This document shows, one piece after another, positions 43,795-54,506 of a stretch of 64,000 bases of DNA; the first letter of the stretch is position 1; every line of letters starts with the position of its first letter. The notes below the pieces were generated by a model. The model did not search any database. It was not told the origin of the DNA and saw only the letters and a program-made list of their open reading frames with translations. The stretch comes from Closterium sp. NIES-65 (Eukaryota > Streptophyta > Zygnematophyceae > Desmidiales > Closteriaceae), in NCBI GenBank assembly GCA_948144175.1, contig CANXME010002414.1:62001-126000 (forward strand), given 5' to 3'. A program made the translations under genes and the position numbers.

Positions 43795-45732
43795 CTACTG
43801 CGGCTGCGGCTGCTGCTGCTGCTGCGGCTGCTGCTGCGGCGCACGCGGGCCAGTGTGAAGAGTGTAGAGACCCGAGCCCGGCTCAGCAGTAAAGGTAGCA
43901 AGAGGCTGGTAAGAGTCTCCGTCAACACACACCGCAGTCTCTCCAGAAGGCTCAAACCACACACCCACGTGCTGACTCACGAGGGGTCGCACGCCCACCA
44001 AGTTCCGGGAGAACGAGGGGACGTGAAATCCAGTGAGAGACCCGGAGGGAGCAGCAGGACACGGTAAAGTGGTAGTGTGACGTGCAGTGACTGGTCCCGT
44101 AGTGGGATCAGCCAACGCTACAGAAACAGGCGCAGGAAGTGGTGTAAGTGTCGTGCTGTCCCGGAAGAAGCAGTGGGAGGCTCCAGAGTCCAGTGTGAAC
44201 GACAGCGAAGCGTCGTCTGAGGTAGTCGCTGGTCTAGAGTCTACACAAGTACCTACACTAGCAACAGGCAACTGAGCAAGACTAGCACCTAAGCTAACAA
44301 CACCAGAGTAAACAGAGTCAGAAACACTAGAGTCAACAACAGCATACATAGCATGAGGAGCACTAATCAGATCAACTAACTGCTCAGCAGACATGCCCCA
44401 CAGAGCGAAGCCGTAGCGCTGAACCAGAGGAAGCCAGTCAGGAGCAGGACCGCCAACCCCGTAGGTCAACCGGACCGTGTCAGTGAGCTGAGCAAAGCAC
44501 TGACTAGGGGGGTGAAAGCGGCCACAAGGGTGGCCCCGACGAGGACCTGTCTGAACCTGGTAGGGGCAGGGAGGGTAAGCCGCACCGCGCTGGGGCTGAC
44601 GCAGCCCCGACCCCGGAGCCAGCTGCTGACGCTGCTGCTGCTGAGGCTGCTGGGAGGAAAGGGGCTGATGCTGCTGCTGAAGGTGCTGCTGACGCTGAGC
44701 CTGGTACCACGCCGCTGCTCCACCTAGCGGGGCCGGCAGTACAGGAGGCGACTGACGAGCTCGGGGGTCGCCGCCACCAGCAGGTGCAGTGGAGTCACCA
44801 GCCGCTGCACGAGGGGTCTCTCCAGACGCTGCACTCCCACCACCGCCAGTCGCAACAGCACCCCCACTACCTCCGCTACCTCCGCCTCCACCTCCACCAG
44901 AACCACCTTTCTTGCCCCCCCTGCCGCGGGACCGCGACGCAGTCGTAACAGCAGCCGCAGTCGCGTCAGTAGCGGCAGTGGCAAGAGAGGCAGTGAAGGT
45001 GGGTAACTGCGGGACTGTGCACCCGTGGAAGAGTGGGGGGGACACAGTACCAGAGGCGGCAGCTACCGAACGAAGGTTGCTCTCGACGTCCTTGAGTGCA
45101 GACTCAAGGACCTCGATAGTCAGCTCACTAGGGTGCTTCAGCAGAAGCGCGTCACGAACAGAGGCAAGGCGGTCAGGGAGGCTAGTGGCGATGAAATAGA
45201 CAGTGATCGCCATGGGGGGAGGAAGCAGTGCAAGCTGTGCCTCAGTGCAAGCAGCGCGGTAACTAGCGTCGAGCGAGCGGAGGTGAGCGATCAAGTCAGC
45301 AGAGCGCTCAAACGAGGCAAGATCAGGAAACAGGAACGGGAGGAAAAGACGGCCAAGAGAGACAGTAGCGGGAGTAGAGTAGCGGGCCTTAATCGCAGTG
45401 AGGTACGCAGCAGCGGTGCGAACTTGAGTAAAGTGGACCTCCTCAGACTCAGGGAGGAGGCTGCTGAGTGCGATGCAGGCCGCAGCGTCACGCGACGTCC
45501 AAGCCGTCCGGTCAGCGCGCTGACGGGCAAAGCGAGCCGTAGCAGCGTCGTCAGGAGCAGGGCCTAAAGCTGTAGGCTCGGGGGGCTCGGGGAGGTCACC
45601 AGTAGCGTGTGACCAGAGGGTCTCGCCCCCCTGGACCTGACTCTCTAACAGGCGGCGAGCGCAAAGAAGCCAGACGGAAAAGTCAAGTGGTCTACCGTCA
45701 GCGTCGAAACGAAGAACTCGCGGAGTCGCCAT
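43795..45732 (-). CDS. E1 gag-protease open frame (645 aa)
   Basis: Starts at ATG 45732, MATPRVLRFDADGRPLDF, parallel to B1 gag. The coat region includes LLESQVQGGETLW, RYSTPATVSLGRLFLPFLFPDL and FIATSLPDRLASVRDALLL. A Gly-rich basic segment, a Gln-rich segment and the Cys/His spacing PCPYQVQTGPRRGHPCGRFH..C follow. The protease FTLDSGASHCFFRDS is canonical. The frame ends at TAG 43795, where E2 has CAG in a polyGln tract, so the ancestral frame continued into integrase. It would form particles and process the polyprotein. Confidence 0.88.
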   Translation of the reverse strand: MATPRVLRFDADGRPLDFSVWLLCARRLLESQVQGGETLWSHATGDLPEPPEPTALGPAPDDAATARFARQRADRTAWTSRDAAACIALSSLLPESEEVHFTQVRTAAAYLTAIKARYSTPATVSLGRLFLPFLFPDLASFERSADLIAHLRSLDASYRAACTEAQLALLPPPMAITVYFIATSLPDRLASVRDALLLKHPSELTIEVLESALKDVESNLRSVAAASGTVSPPLFHGCTVPQLPTFTASLATAATDATAAAVTTASRSRGRGGKKGGSGGGGGGGSGGSGGAVATGGGGSAASGETPRAAAGDSTAPAGGGDPRARQSPPVLPAPLGGAAAWYQAQRQQHLQQQHQPLSSQQPQQQQRQQLAPGSGLRQPQRGAAYPPCPYQVQTGPRRGHPCGRFHPPSQCFAQLTDTVRLTYGVGGPAPDWLPLVQRYGFALWGMSAEQLVDLISAPHAMYAVVDSSVSDSVYSGVVSLGASLAQLPVASVGTCVDSRPATTSDDASLSFTLDSGASHCFFRDSTTLTPLPAPVSVALADPTTGPVTARHTTTLPCPAAPSGSLTGFHVPSFSRNLVGVRPLVSQHVGVWFEPSGETAVCVDGDSYQPLATFTAEPGSGLYTLHTGPRAPQQQPQQQQQPQPQ

Positions 45733-45769
45733 AGTGAGAACTAAAGCGAACGAACAGGCGAGTAAGAAC

Positions 45770-46475
45770 CGGGGGGGAAGAGGACTCAGGTGCAGCGGAA
45801 GAGCGGGCTAGGGCGACGGGCCAGGACGTAGGGAGGGCAACGGGCCAGAGCCTAGGGTAGGGCGACGGGCCAGGGCCTAGGGTAGGGCGACTGGCCAGGG
45901 CTTAGGATAGGGCGACGGGCCAGGGCTTAGGGAGGGCGACGGGCCAGGGCCTAGGGTAGGGCGACGGGCCGGGGCCTAGGGTAGGGCGACGGGCCAGGGC
46001 CTAGGGTAGGGCGACGGGCCAGGGCGTAGGGCAGGGCGACGCGACGGGGGAAAGGGCGGGAGCGACGCGATGGGGCAGGGCGACGCGACGACACAGGGCG
46101 ACGCGACGGGGCAGGGCGGCGCGACGTGGCAGGGCGACGGGACGGGGCAGGGCGACGCGACGGGGTAGGGTGACGCGACGGGACAGGGCGACGGGACGGG
46201 GGGGTACCAGGCGGGCACGACGCGACGGGGGGAACGGGCGCGACGCGACGGGGGGGAAAGGGCGTGACGCGACGGGGGGAAAGGGCGCGACGCAACGGGG
46301 GGGAGGGGAAAGGGCGCGAGGCGACGGGGAGAAAGGGCGCTAAGCGACGGGGGAAAGGGCGCTAGGCTCGGTACTAGGCGCGGTAACAACGGAACTGGTA
46401 CGAACGAGAGGTAGGATCAGGCTCGGGAGGTACGAACGGAGAACGGAGGAACGGGATCCCACAGGATCCTAACCT
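45770..46475 (-). repeat. G+C-rich leader array of E1
   Basis: Between gag and the primer site. The first part has a 25-bp period (plus-strand AGGGCGACGGGCCAGGGC then CTAGGGT), the second shorter GGGCGACGCGACGGGGC and GCGACGCGACGGGGGG units. On the sense strand the core reads CCCGTCGC. Open frames across it are Arg/Pro-rich artefacts. Confidence 0.88.
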
Positions 46476-46486
46476 AGCTGATACCA

Positions 46487-46597
46487 TGTCAGAATGAGGA
46501 ATGAATGGTTCCATTGATGTTGGTTGGGGTACATATAACAAACCCTAACTTCTGTACCCCCTAAGACAAACCTCACTACAGGCTACAACATTTGACA
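46487..46597 (-). repeat. 5' LTR of E1
   Basis: 111 bp. The primer site TGGTATCAGCTAGG (sense) ends at 46486. On its right the E2 body restarts at AGAGT. Confidence 0.93.
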
Positions 46598-46758
46598 AGA
46601 GTACGGTCACAAGACCAGTCCAAAAGAAAACAAAGCTCAGGGTGGATCACAACGTCACCACACACTCTGAGCACAAGCAACAGTGGCCACAAGGCCAGTC
46701 CAAGAGATCACAAGTATATATAGTAAGTGTACAGACGAAGCAGGCAATAACCTCAAGT

Positions 46759-49700
46759 CTACGCATGACTAGAACCTGTGTCAACAAGGCCTAACTGCAC
46801 ACAACACCTCTGGTGGTCACAAGGCGGAAGCGCCTTGGTGAAGATGTCTGCAGTGTTGGCCTCGGACTCTACAAACTCGAAGCGAGCCTGTCCACGCCTC
46901 TGCAACTCTCGCAGAAGAAAGTATCTGACGTGAATGTGCTTCACTCTGCTCTCCAGTCGCAGCTCACGACAGAGGAGGATCGACGCCTTGTTGTCAGTAA
47001 ACAAGGTCGGTGCAGAGCTCGGCCGCTCACCAAGGTCGGCGAGCAAGAAGGTCAACCACCGCAACTCCTGTGCCGCCATGGCACCAGCGTAAATCTCAGC
47101 CTCAGCTGTAGAGGTCGAGACAGAAGAGGAGCGCGTGGAACGCCAGGAAACAGCTCAAGAACCCAGACTGAAACAGTACCCCTGAGTAGACCTGTGAGTC
47201 TCAGCGTCGTCAGCGTAAGAGGAGTCACAGTGACCAGTGAGTACGACAAACTGCTGCCCTCCAAGAACTAGCCCCACGCCTGATGTAGTCGCTAGGTACT
47301 TCGCCACCCTCACAGCTGCCGTCCAGTGAACAGGACGGTGTCTCCCTGGCGCAACAAAGCGCGCAAGGATGCTGAGAGGGAAGGCGAGGTCCGGGCGAGT
47401 ACAAGTTATCAGGTACATGAGGCAACCCACAAGCTCTGCGTAGGGACCACTAGGCTCAAACGGCTCGTCAGGAAAGGGACCAGTGAGTCTGTGGTCAACA
47501 GCTAGAGGTGTGCGCTGTACGGTGGAGTGCTGAAGCCCGAACCGCTGAAGGACCTGCTGCACCATGTGTGACTGTGAGAGTGTAATGGTGCGAGCGGCTC
47601 TGTCCCTGGTGATCTGCAGGCCAAGGTAGTGGCGCAGCTCACCAAGATCAGTGCACGTGTGTCTCTTCTGCAGTTCGGACTTCACGTCTGCCAAAGCAAC
47701 CCTGTCCGAAGTGGCGAAAACGAGGTCGTCGACGTAGACCAGAACAAAGAACGGTGTGGAGCCACGACGAACGAACAGCGACGGGTCGGCAGAAGACGGC
47801 TGGAACCCAAGGTCAGAGAGGGTAGAACGCAGAGTGTCGTGCCACTCACGAGGGGCCTGGCGAAGACCGTAAACAGGTCGCCTCAGCCTCCACTGGGTCC
47901 CAGGAGGGAAAGTGCCAGTGAAGGCCGAGGGACGACGCAACCAGACCTCCTCGTGTAGACTGCCCTGAAGGAAAGCAGTGGAGAAGTCAAGAGAGTGTAA
48001 CTCGTAGTCTCTCTGTGCTGCTACGTGTAGTAACACCCGAAGAGTGGTCATCTTCGGGGTAGGTGCGAAGGTCTGAAAGAAGTCAACTCCCTCGCGCTGA
48101 CTGAAACCTCTAGCCACGTAGCGCGCCTTGAAGACCGGGGGAGATTCCGGTGGCCGCTTCACCCTGTAGATCCACATGCCGTCGACTACGTTCGCCCCAG
48201 GGGGGGGAACCTCATCGACGTAGGTGCCTGTGGATCTGTAGGAGGCCATCTCTGCGTCCATGGCAGCTCTCCACTGAGAGGCCCAAGGCCCTGACACTGC
48301 CTCAGCGTAAGTGCGAGGAGTCAGAATGTCAAGGGCGTCGGGGTCACCCTCAGGGGCGAGGAGCATGGCACAGAGATGAGGGGAAGCGGCCGCCAGGAAC
48401 TCTAGCTCAAACTGCCTGTCCTCTAGGGCGTCACAGCCAAGGGCAGACACACCCCCGACGGCCAGAGGACTGGTAGGAGGAGCAGCCACAAGCGTGGTGG
48501 CGTAGTCAAGGCGGCGGGTAGAGGCAAAGTCAGTAACTGCGGCAGTAAGAGCGGACACAGAGGACACAGAGGCACGAGGGTGAGTAACAAGAGAGGCGAG
48601 AACACGAGAGAGAACAGGACAGTACGTGCGGTAGTAGTCAGTGACAGGAGTAGGGAGCGACACGGTGAGGGCCGACTCAGGAAGAGACGGAAGCACAGAC
48701 TGAGACGGACGAGGTGGACTAGAAAGAAGGAAGGCAGTACGAAGGTCAGTGAAGGGAATAGGAGACGAGGGACGAGCACGAGGGGAGCGACGAGTAGCCC
48801 AAGAACAAGACGGAGGAGGAGAGGACAAAGGCGGAGAACTGGGGAAAACAGCGGGGGAGGAGTCAGGAGGAGGAAACGTGGGACCGTAGACAGGAGGAGA
48901 GACGGAGGAGGGAGGAGAAGGGGAGGGGAGACCAAGGATCCGAAGACCCGAGACAGGAGGAGGAAGTGGCTGCTGCTGCTGCGGCTGCGACTGCTGCTGC
49001 TGCGGACGCGGCTGCTGCTGGGACTGCTGCTCCTGCGGGTCCAGCTGCTGCTGCTGCTGCTGCTGCTCCTGCGGCTCCAGCTGCTGCTGCTGCTCCTCCA
49101 GCCGCTGTAACTCCCTCTCCTCTCTCTCCAACGCCAGCTGCTCGTCACGGGCACGGCGAACACGAGCCTGGTGCCTAGTCGGGTAGGGGTGGGGGGGTGG
49201 AGTAGTGTCCGAAGCAGCGGCAGCTCCAGAGTCCACCTCAGAAGAACTAGGCGCACCACCCCCAGAGGCAGCACTAACACCAGCTCCAGAACCAGGCTCA
49301 CCTGAACCCAAAGGAGGCGCACCCTCACCCCCAGACACAGCACCCCCAGTGTCCGTGCGGCCAGCACCAGCTCCCGGACGACAAGAGTCCTCTGCACCCA
49401 CCGGGTCTGCTCCAACTCCAGAACCAGAAACTCCAGCTCCAACCCCAGCTCCAACTCCAGCACCCCCAGAACCAGAAACTCCAGTGCCAACTCCAGCTCC
49501 AACTCCAGCTCCAACTCCAGCACCCCCAGAACCAGAAACCGGTACAGGAACAGGCGCCGCACCAACCTCTCGAGAGCTAGCACCAGCGGCACGCTGCGAG
49601 GAGGACTGTGGGGAGGGAGGCTGTACCGGAGGGGCTACCAAAGGAGGAGGGGTAGCCTGGGACACACCTGACGGGGCTGGACCAGGGGGCGGAGGCTGTA

Positions 49701-50739
49701 CCGGGGGAGCAGGAGGGGGAACGGCAGTCAGGAAGAGGGGGGGAGGAGGAACCGGGAGACCTCGACTGGGGTACCTGACGTAGTACGGAGTGGACTCCTC
49801 GAAACGGACGTCACGGGAGTCAAAGAACCGGTGAGAGGGAGGGTGGTAAAAGGTGAAGTCAGAGGAGTCCTCAGGGAAACCAAGGAAGACACAGGGGACG
49901 GCACGAGGCGAGAGCTTGTCCGCGGAGGTGTCGCGGACAAGAGCCAAGCACCCCCAGACACGAAACCGCGACGCAACACCAGGGGACCCTGTCCAAAGAC
50001 TGGTTGGTGAAACCTCTGGTCGAGAGACACGTGGCCAGAGGTTCAGCTGGTGCGCGGCGTACCTGACCGCGTAGGGCCACAGAAAATGGGGGGCACAGGC
50101 GTGAGTCAGGGAGGTGCGGGCGATCTCCATGACCAGGCCTATGCGGCGCTCAGCAACCCCATTCTGCTGTGGGGACTCTGGAAGCGTCCAGGACTGACGA
50201 ATGCCCTGCTCGCGACAGAATCCAGCGAGAATGCCGGAGCGAAACTCACCCCCACGGTCGGAGTGGAGACAGCTGACACGACGACCACGAGTGTCCTCGG
50301 TGGTGAGCAACCACCTGATCAGCGTAGAAGTCACCTCAGACTTCTTCGCCAGAGGGAACACTGTGGTGTAGCGGGAGGAGTCGTCAACGACCACCAGAAA
50401 GTAACGCTCACGCTCAGGGCCTAGACGAGGGGCGGGGCCCCAGACGTCCAAGTGAAGCGTCTCAAAAGGCTCGGTGGCCGGACGAAGGGAGGAGGAGTGA
50501 GGGGTGGCGCGCAGCCTACCCTCGACGCAGGGACGACACGGCGGCGCAAGCGAAGGCGGCAGCGACGGCAAGACACGTGGGAGGCCTAGGACAAGACGCT
50601 GACTAGACATAGCGCGCAGACGAGGAAGGGACGGGTGCCCCATCCGGTGGTGCCACAGAACGGTGGGGTGGGCAAGCGACCGGCAGGAGCACGACGCAGC
50701 GACTGGAACAGACGTAGGAACCTGACACGACACAGACAC
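46759..50739 (-). CDS. E2 integrase-RT-RNase H, one frame with a single TGA
   Basis: The best-preserved pol of family E. From 50739 one frame runs through integrase (HHRMGHPS, CRPCVEG, VVVDDSSRYTTVF, QNGVAERRIG), the Gly/Val and polyGln linkers (about 48960-49100), RT (VLVYVDDLVFAT) and RNase H (TAEAEIYAGAMAAQE after the stop) to 46759. The only break is TGA at 47155-47157 in GYCFSLGS, where E1 reads GGA. The upstream protease is in another frame because of G-runs at 50783-50808. Needed for cDNA synthesis and integration; without gag it could act only in trans. Confidence 0.88.
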
Positions 50740-50809
50740 CTGGGGGGACGAAGCAACCTGGTGAGACGCGGGGACCCGAACGGGGGGGGGAACCGGGGGG
50801 GGGGAACCA

Positions 50810-51273
50810 GGGGCAGTGGCAGTAGGTGGGGCTGCTGGTGCGGCCGCTGGTGCTGCTGCTGCTGCTGCTGCTGCGGCTGCGGCTGCTGCTGCTGCTGCGG
50901 CTGCTGCTGCGGCGCACGCGGGCCAGTGTGAAGAGTGTAGAGACCCGAGCCCGGCTCAGCAGTAAAGGTAGCAAGAGGCTGGTAAGAGTCTTCGTCAACA
51001 CACACCGCAGTCTCTCCAGAAGGCTCAAACCACACACCCACGTGCTGACTCACGAGGGGTCGCACGCCCACCAAGTTCTGGGAGAACGAGGGGACGTGAA
51101 ACCCAGTGAGAGACCCGGAGGGAGCAGCAGGACACGGTAAAGTGGTAGTGTGACGTGCAGTGACTGGTCCCGTAGTGGGATCAGCCAACGCTACAGAAAC
51201 AGGCGCAGGAAGTGGTGTAAGTGTCGTGCTGTCCCGAAAGAAGCAGTGGGAGGCTCCAGAGTCCAGTGTGAAC
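50810..51273 (-). pseudogene. E2 protease fragment fused to the leader array (gag deleted)
   Basis: Reads SFTLDSGASHCFFRDSTTL, VSVALADPTTGPVTARHTT and a Gln-rich tail, equivalent to the end of the E1 gag-protease frame. Upstream the match to E1 stops at GTGAACGAC and jumps to leader sequence GCGACGGGGGAAAGG, removing all of gag (about 1.8 kb in E1). Short shared GCGAC/CGAC words at both ends suggest microhomology deletion. Confidence 0.88.
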
Positions 51274-51830
51274 GACGCGACGGGGGAAAGGGCGGGAGCG
51301 ACACGACGGGGCAGGGCGACGCGACAGGACAGGGCGACGCGACGGGGCAGGGCGGCGCGACGGAGCAGGGCGACGGGACAGGGCAGGGCGACGTGACGGG
51401 GTAGGGCGACGCGACGGGACAGGGCGACGGGACAGGGCAGGGCGACGCGACGGGACAGGGCGACGGGACAGGGCAGGGCGACGCGACGGGACAGGGCGAC
51501 GGGACGGGGGGGGGTAATAGGCGGGCGCGACGCGACGGGGGGAACGGGCGCGACGCGACGGGGGGGAACGGGCGCGACGCGACGGGGGGAACGTGCGCGA
51601 CGCGACGGGGGGAACGGGCGCGACGCGACGGGGGGAACGGGCGCGACGCGACGGGGGGAACGGGCGCGACGCGACGGGGGGGGACGGGCGTGACGCGACG
51701 GGGGAGATGGCGCGAGGCTCGGTACTAGGCGCGGTAACAACGAAACTGGTACGAACGAGAGGTAGGATCAGGCTCGTGAGGTACGAACGGAGAACGGAGG
51801 AACGGGATCCCACAGGATCCTAACCTAGCT
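51274..51830 (-). repeat. G+C-rich leader array of E2
   Basis: Repeats of GGGCGACGGGACAGGGCAGG and GGCGCGACGCGACGGGGGG. It is the same type as the E1 leader but has a different unit count. It ends with GGATCCCACAGGATCC and AACCTAGCT next to the primer site. Confidence 0.88.
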
Positions 51831-51837
51831 GATACCA

Positions 51838-51947
51838 TGTCAGGATGAGGAATGGGTGTTCCATTGATGTTGGTTGGGGTACATATAACAAACCCTAACT
51901 TCTGTACCCCCTAAGACAAACCTCACTACAGGCTACAACATTTGACA
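51838..51947 (-). repeat. 5' LTR of E2
   Basis: 110 bp, the same GGAATGGGTG variant as 39222-39331. The primer site (sense TGGTATCAGCTAGG) adjoins it. Confidence 0.92.
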
Positions 51948-53480
51948 TTAGGAATGGGTTTGGGGGTGTGAATTATGCAAAGAAAAACAAACAGGAGAAG
52001 GTGATAAACAAAGTGAGTCAAGGAGTCGGAAGAGGAGAGTGAGAGGCCGACGGAAACACGGACGCGAGGGGAGAGGGAGAGAACAAGGGGCCAAAGGTTA
52101 CTGGTTGGGTGATGGGAGGGGCATTGGGGAGGGGAGGGCACGAGGGCGACGGTACGGGACGGGAGGTGCGAGCGCGAAGGCGACGGGACGGGACGGGAGA
52201 ACACGAGGGCAACAGGAAGGGACGGGAGGTGCGAGCGAGAAGGCGATGAGAGACGAGAACGTGAGCACGAGGGAGATGGGAGGGGAGACCATGAGCGCGA
52301 AGGTGGTGCGAAGATGGGAGAACGTGAGCGGGATGGCGGGGGAAGGGGAGAACGTGAGCGCAATGGCGGGGGAAGAGGAGAACGTGAGCGCGATGGCGGG
52401 GGAAGGGGAGAACGTGAGCGCGATGGCGGGTGAAGGGGAGAACGTGAGCGCGATGGCGGGGGAAGGGGAAAACGTGAGCGCGATGGCGGGGGAAGGGGAG
52501 AACGTGAGCGCGATGGCGGGGGAAGGGGAGAACGTGAGCGCGATGGCGGGGGAAGGGGAGAACGTGAGCGCGATGGCGGGGGAAGGGGAGAACGTGAGCG
52601 CGATGGCGGGGGAAGGGGAGAACGTGAGCGCGATGGCGGGGGAAGGGGAGAACGTGAGCGCAATGGCGGGGGAAGGGGAGAACGTGAGCGCGATGGCGGG
52701 GGAAGGGGAGAACGTGAGCGTGATGGCGGGGGAAGGTGACAAGCACAAGCGCGGTGGCAGCTTGTGAAGGTTCTGCAAAGAGCGAGAGAGGTTAGGATTA
52801 TTTGCTGCGTATGAAGACTTTGGGCCTGAGAGAGGGCGGCAAAATCGCTGAGAAAACCAAAAGGAGGGAAAAAACAGAGAGAAACAATGTGAGGGAAGAG
52901 GAGAGAGAGGGCGACAGAAACAATGAGGGCTACTGGACAAGAGCCCGGTTCGAGGGCGAGATGAGAGGGGAACACGAGGGCGACGGGATGGGAGTGGAGA
53001 GATGATAGGCAACGGGAGGGCGGCTCAGAGCGAGCGCAAAGGCGACGAAGTGGGTAATGGGAGGGGAGTGAAGAAGGGAGCCGCGAGGGCGTTTCAAGGC
53101 CAGCGGCAGGGCGATGGGCGAGGAGAGTCGACTGTGCGCAACAAGAGGGCATTGCGGGCTTAGGGCGACGACGATGATGTGGGTAATAGGAGGGGAGACG
53201 TGGGAGGCGACGAGAGTGCGCCTCGATTTCGAGGCGAGCGCATAGGCGACGAGGTGGGTGACGGGAGGGGAGAAAGGAAGGGCGACGAGAGGGCGTTTCA
53301 GGGTGAGCGAGAATGTAACGATGTGGGTGATGGGAGGGGAAACGGGGAGGGTACGCGAAGTGCGACGGGTAAAGGGGGGGCGAAGGTAATGGCGAGGGAA
53401 AGGCGACATGGGCTGACGGCGATGCGGAGGTTGACGATTGTGCTACTGGCGGGAAAAATAGCACTGCGCTACTAGGCTAC
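51948..53480. repeat. Degenerate CCCGTCGC-type minisatellite region, minus-strand orientation
   Basis: A purine-rich tract of imperfect units such as GAGGGCGACGGGATGGGAG and GGTGACGGGAGGGGAGA. It encloses the regular 30-bp array at 52321-52740. Long open frames on both strands have only repeat composition. No gene is supported. Confidence 0.75.
52321..52740. repeat. 30-bp tandem repeat, 14 copies
   Basis: The unit AACGTGAGCGCGATGGCG plus GGGGAAGGGGAG repeats in exact register 14 times (420 bp), with few substitutions, mostly CG to CA/TG. It ends in GGTGACAAGCACAAG. Confidence 0.95.
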
Positions 53481-54130
53481 GTAATACTAAATCACCTATT
53501 CATGCGAATAAACGCAGTCGTCGATAATTCCGTGCCTATGACACAAGCACATATGCTTTCCGCTATACTATGCGTGTGGAAAAAGACTACGGAGTAAGGG
53601 AGTAGAAATCAGGGAGTTATGAACCCAGGACCAGCTTGATATTGAAGTTGGCCTTGCGATGGAACACATCGCAAGGACGATGGAAACCATCGCCAGGGAA
53701 CGGTCGTGCAAGTGCAGGTCGCAGAAATGTGAGCGGGAAAGTCCATTCTGGCGGGAGCGACAACATCCCATTTTGGCGAGAGCCAATCACATGAGCTCAC
53801 TCTGCCCGCACGTTTTGTTTCAAGCAGTGTTTTGTCAGACTTGTTTCATTCTCTCTTCGCTTCAAAAAATATTTTCGCAACACCACTTTCAAGTTGGGAC
53901 GGGGGTCACTATTTTGCATGCGGGCTTTAAACCGGCCTGGAATTTGGCCCTCAAACCTGTAAAGTTAGCAAATCTGCAAATAGTGGCTGTAAATGTGACG
54001 ACACGAAGTCGACCAATCCGTCTACTTTCGCGAGAGAAATGTCGACCAGATGGTCGACGTAGAACCGGCCAAAAGCAGATTTCGCATATTTGCGGGGATT
54101 TTACACGCCCTAACACACAAAGAGCGTAAA
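53481..54130. repeat. Dispersed non-coding repeat, second copy
   Basis: No gene is seen. TTTTGGCGAGAGCCAATCACAT at about 53771 and GGGGTCACTATTTTGCATGCGG at about 53904 match the reverse complement of 33980-34290 and the palindrome at 38839-38927. The end GCGGGGATTTTACACGCCC (54096-54114) resembles the 2158 flank. Probably a decayed non-autonomous DNA element. Confidence 0.6.
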
Positions 54131-54506
54131 TCATTCCTCTCGTTGATCAAGGGGTAACAATTGAACCTAAACTTGCTCATTCCTGCCTGCATCTCCATAA
54201 CTAGCCAGAACTACTTGAGTACGTACTCACACCGGCCTGAGAACAAACTAGGCAGAAAAAACTAACAGCTGATTAACTGAACATGCTTTGCTATGGCTTC
54301 TAGACCTAACGCGTGTGGCTGTGTGGCCGGAGCTGGCTGCCATGGGCTTGTAGTTAGTCCTTGGAGCTTGCATCCTGTTGAATAGAAGGGGTTGCATTGA
54401 ATGTGGGGAGGAGAGGTTGATTCAAAACAATCCAGGGACCAGGAGCAACTCAAGGGACTGCAGCCATGATTCATCCCTTGCTAGCAGGGTACTCTATCAG
54501 AAGTAG
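54131..54506 (-). other. 3' flank of the RRM/STEEP1-like gene
   Basis: Downstream of the predicted stop at 54507 on the minus strand. A/T-richer unique sequence, presumably 3'UTR and intergenic. I do not see a clear polyadenylation signal or another gene. Confidence 0.4.

Larger units (their letters stand above)
39382..46597 (-). mobile_element. Ty1/Copia family E, copy E1, inserted in E2
   Basis: A 7.2-kb element with LTRs 39382-39492 and 46487-46597 (111 bp, no difference seen) and target duplication AGAGT at 39377-39381 and 46598-46602. It has a complete order: LTR, primer site, leader array, gag, protease, integrase, linker, RT, RNase H, purine tract, LTR. Three TAG stops and one frameshift interrupt it. 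It is a relative of E2 inserted just inside that copy's 3' end. Confidence 0.94.
39222..51947 (-). mobile_element. Ty1/Copia family E, copy E2 (gag-less, split by E1)
   Basis: Outer copy of a self-nested pair. Its 3' LTR is 39222-39331 and its 5' LTR 51838-51947 (110 bp, two differences), with flanks GTAGG and TTAGG that fit a 5-bp target duplication with one change. Its body resumes at 46598 after the E1 insertion. The protease to RNase H region is nearly intact, but gag is missing: the leader array is joined directly to the protease segment at about 51274. It cannot make particles on its own. Confidence 0.92.

Noticed and set aside
45951-46389. Arg/Pro-rich frames in the E1 leader (and 51181-51813 in E2)
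   Set aside because: Repeat-derived; the E2 frame running into protease is a consequence of the gag deletion.
39222-51947. Segmental tandem duplication of one Copia
   Set aside because: LTR variants pair outer with outer and inner with inner, and AGAGT is duplicated around the inner copy, which fits nested insertion better.
52321-52740. CRISPR-like array
   Set aside because: Units are contiguous with no unique spacers, in a eukaryotic genome.
51926-53464. A 512-codon minus-strand Ser/Pro/Arg-rich frame and a 242-codon plus frame
   Set aside because: Both read the minisatellite; 30-bp units keep all frames open, so length is not evidence for a gene.
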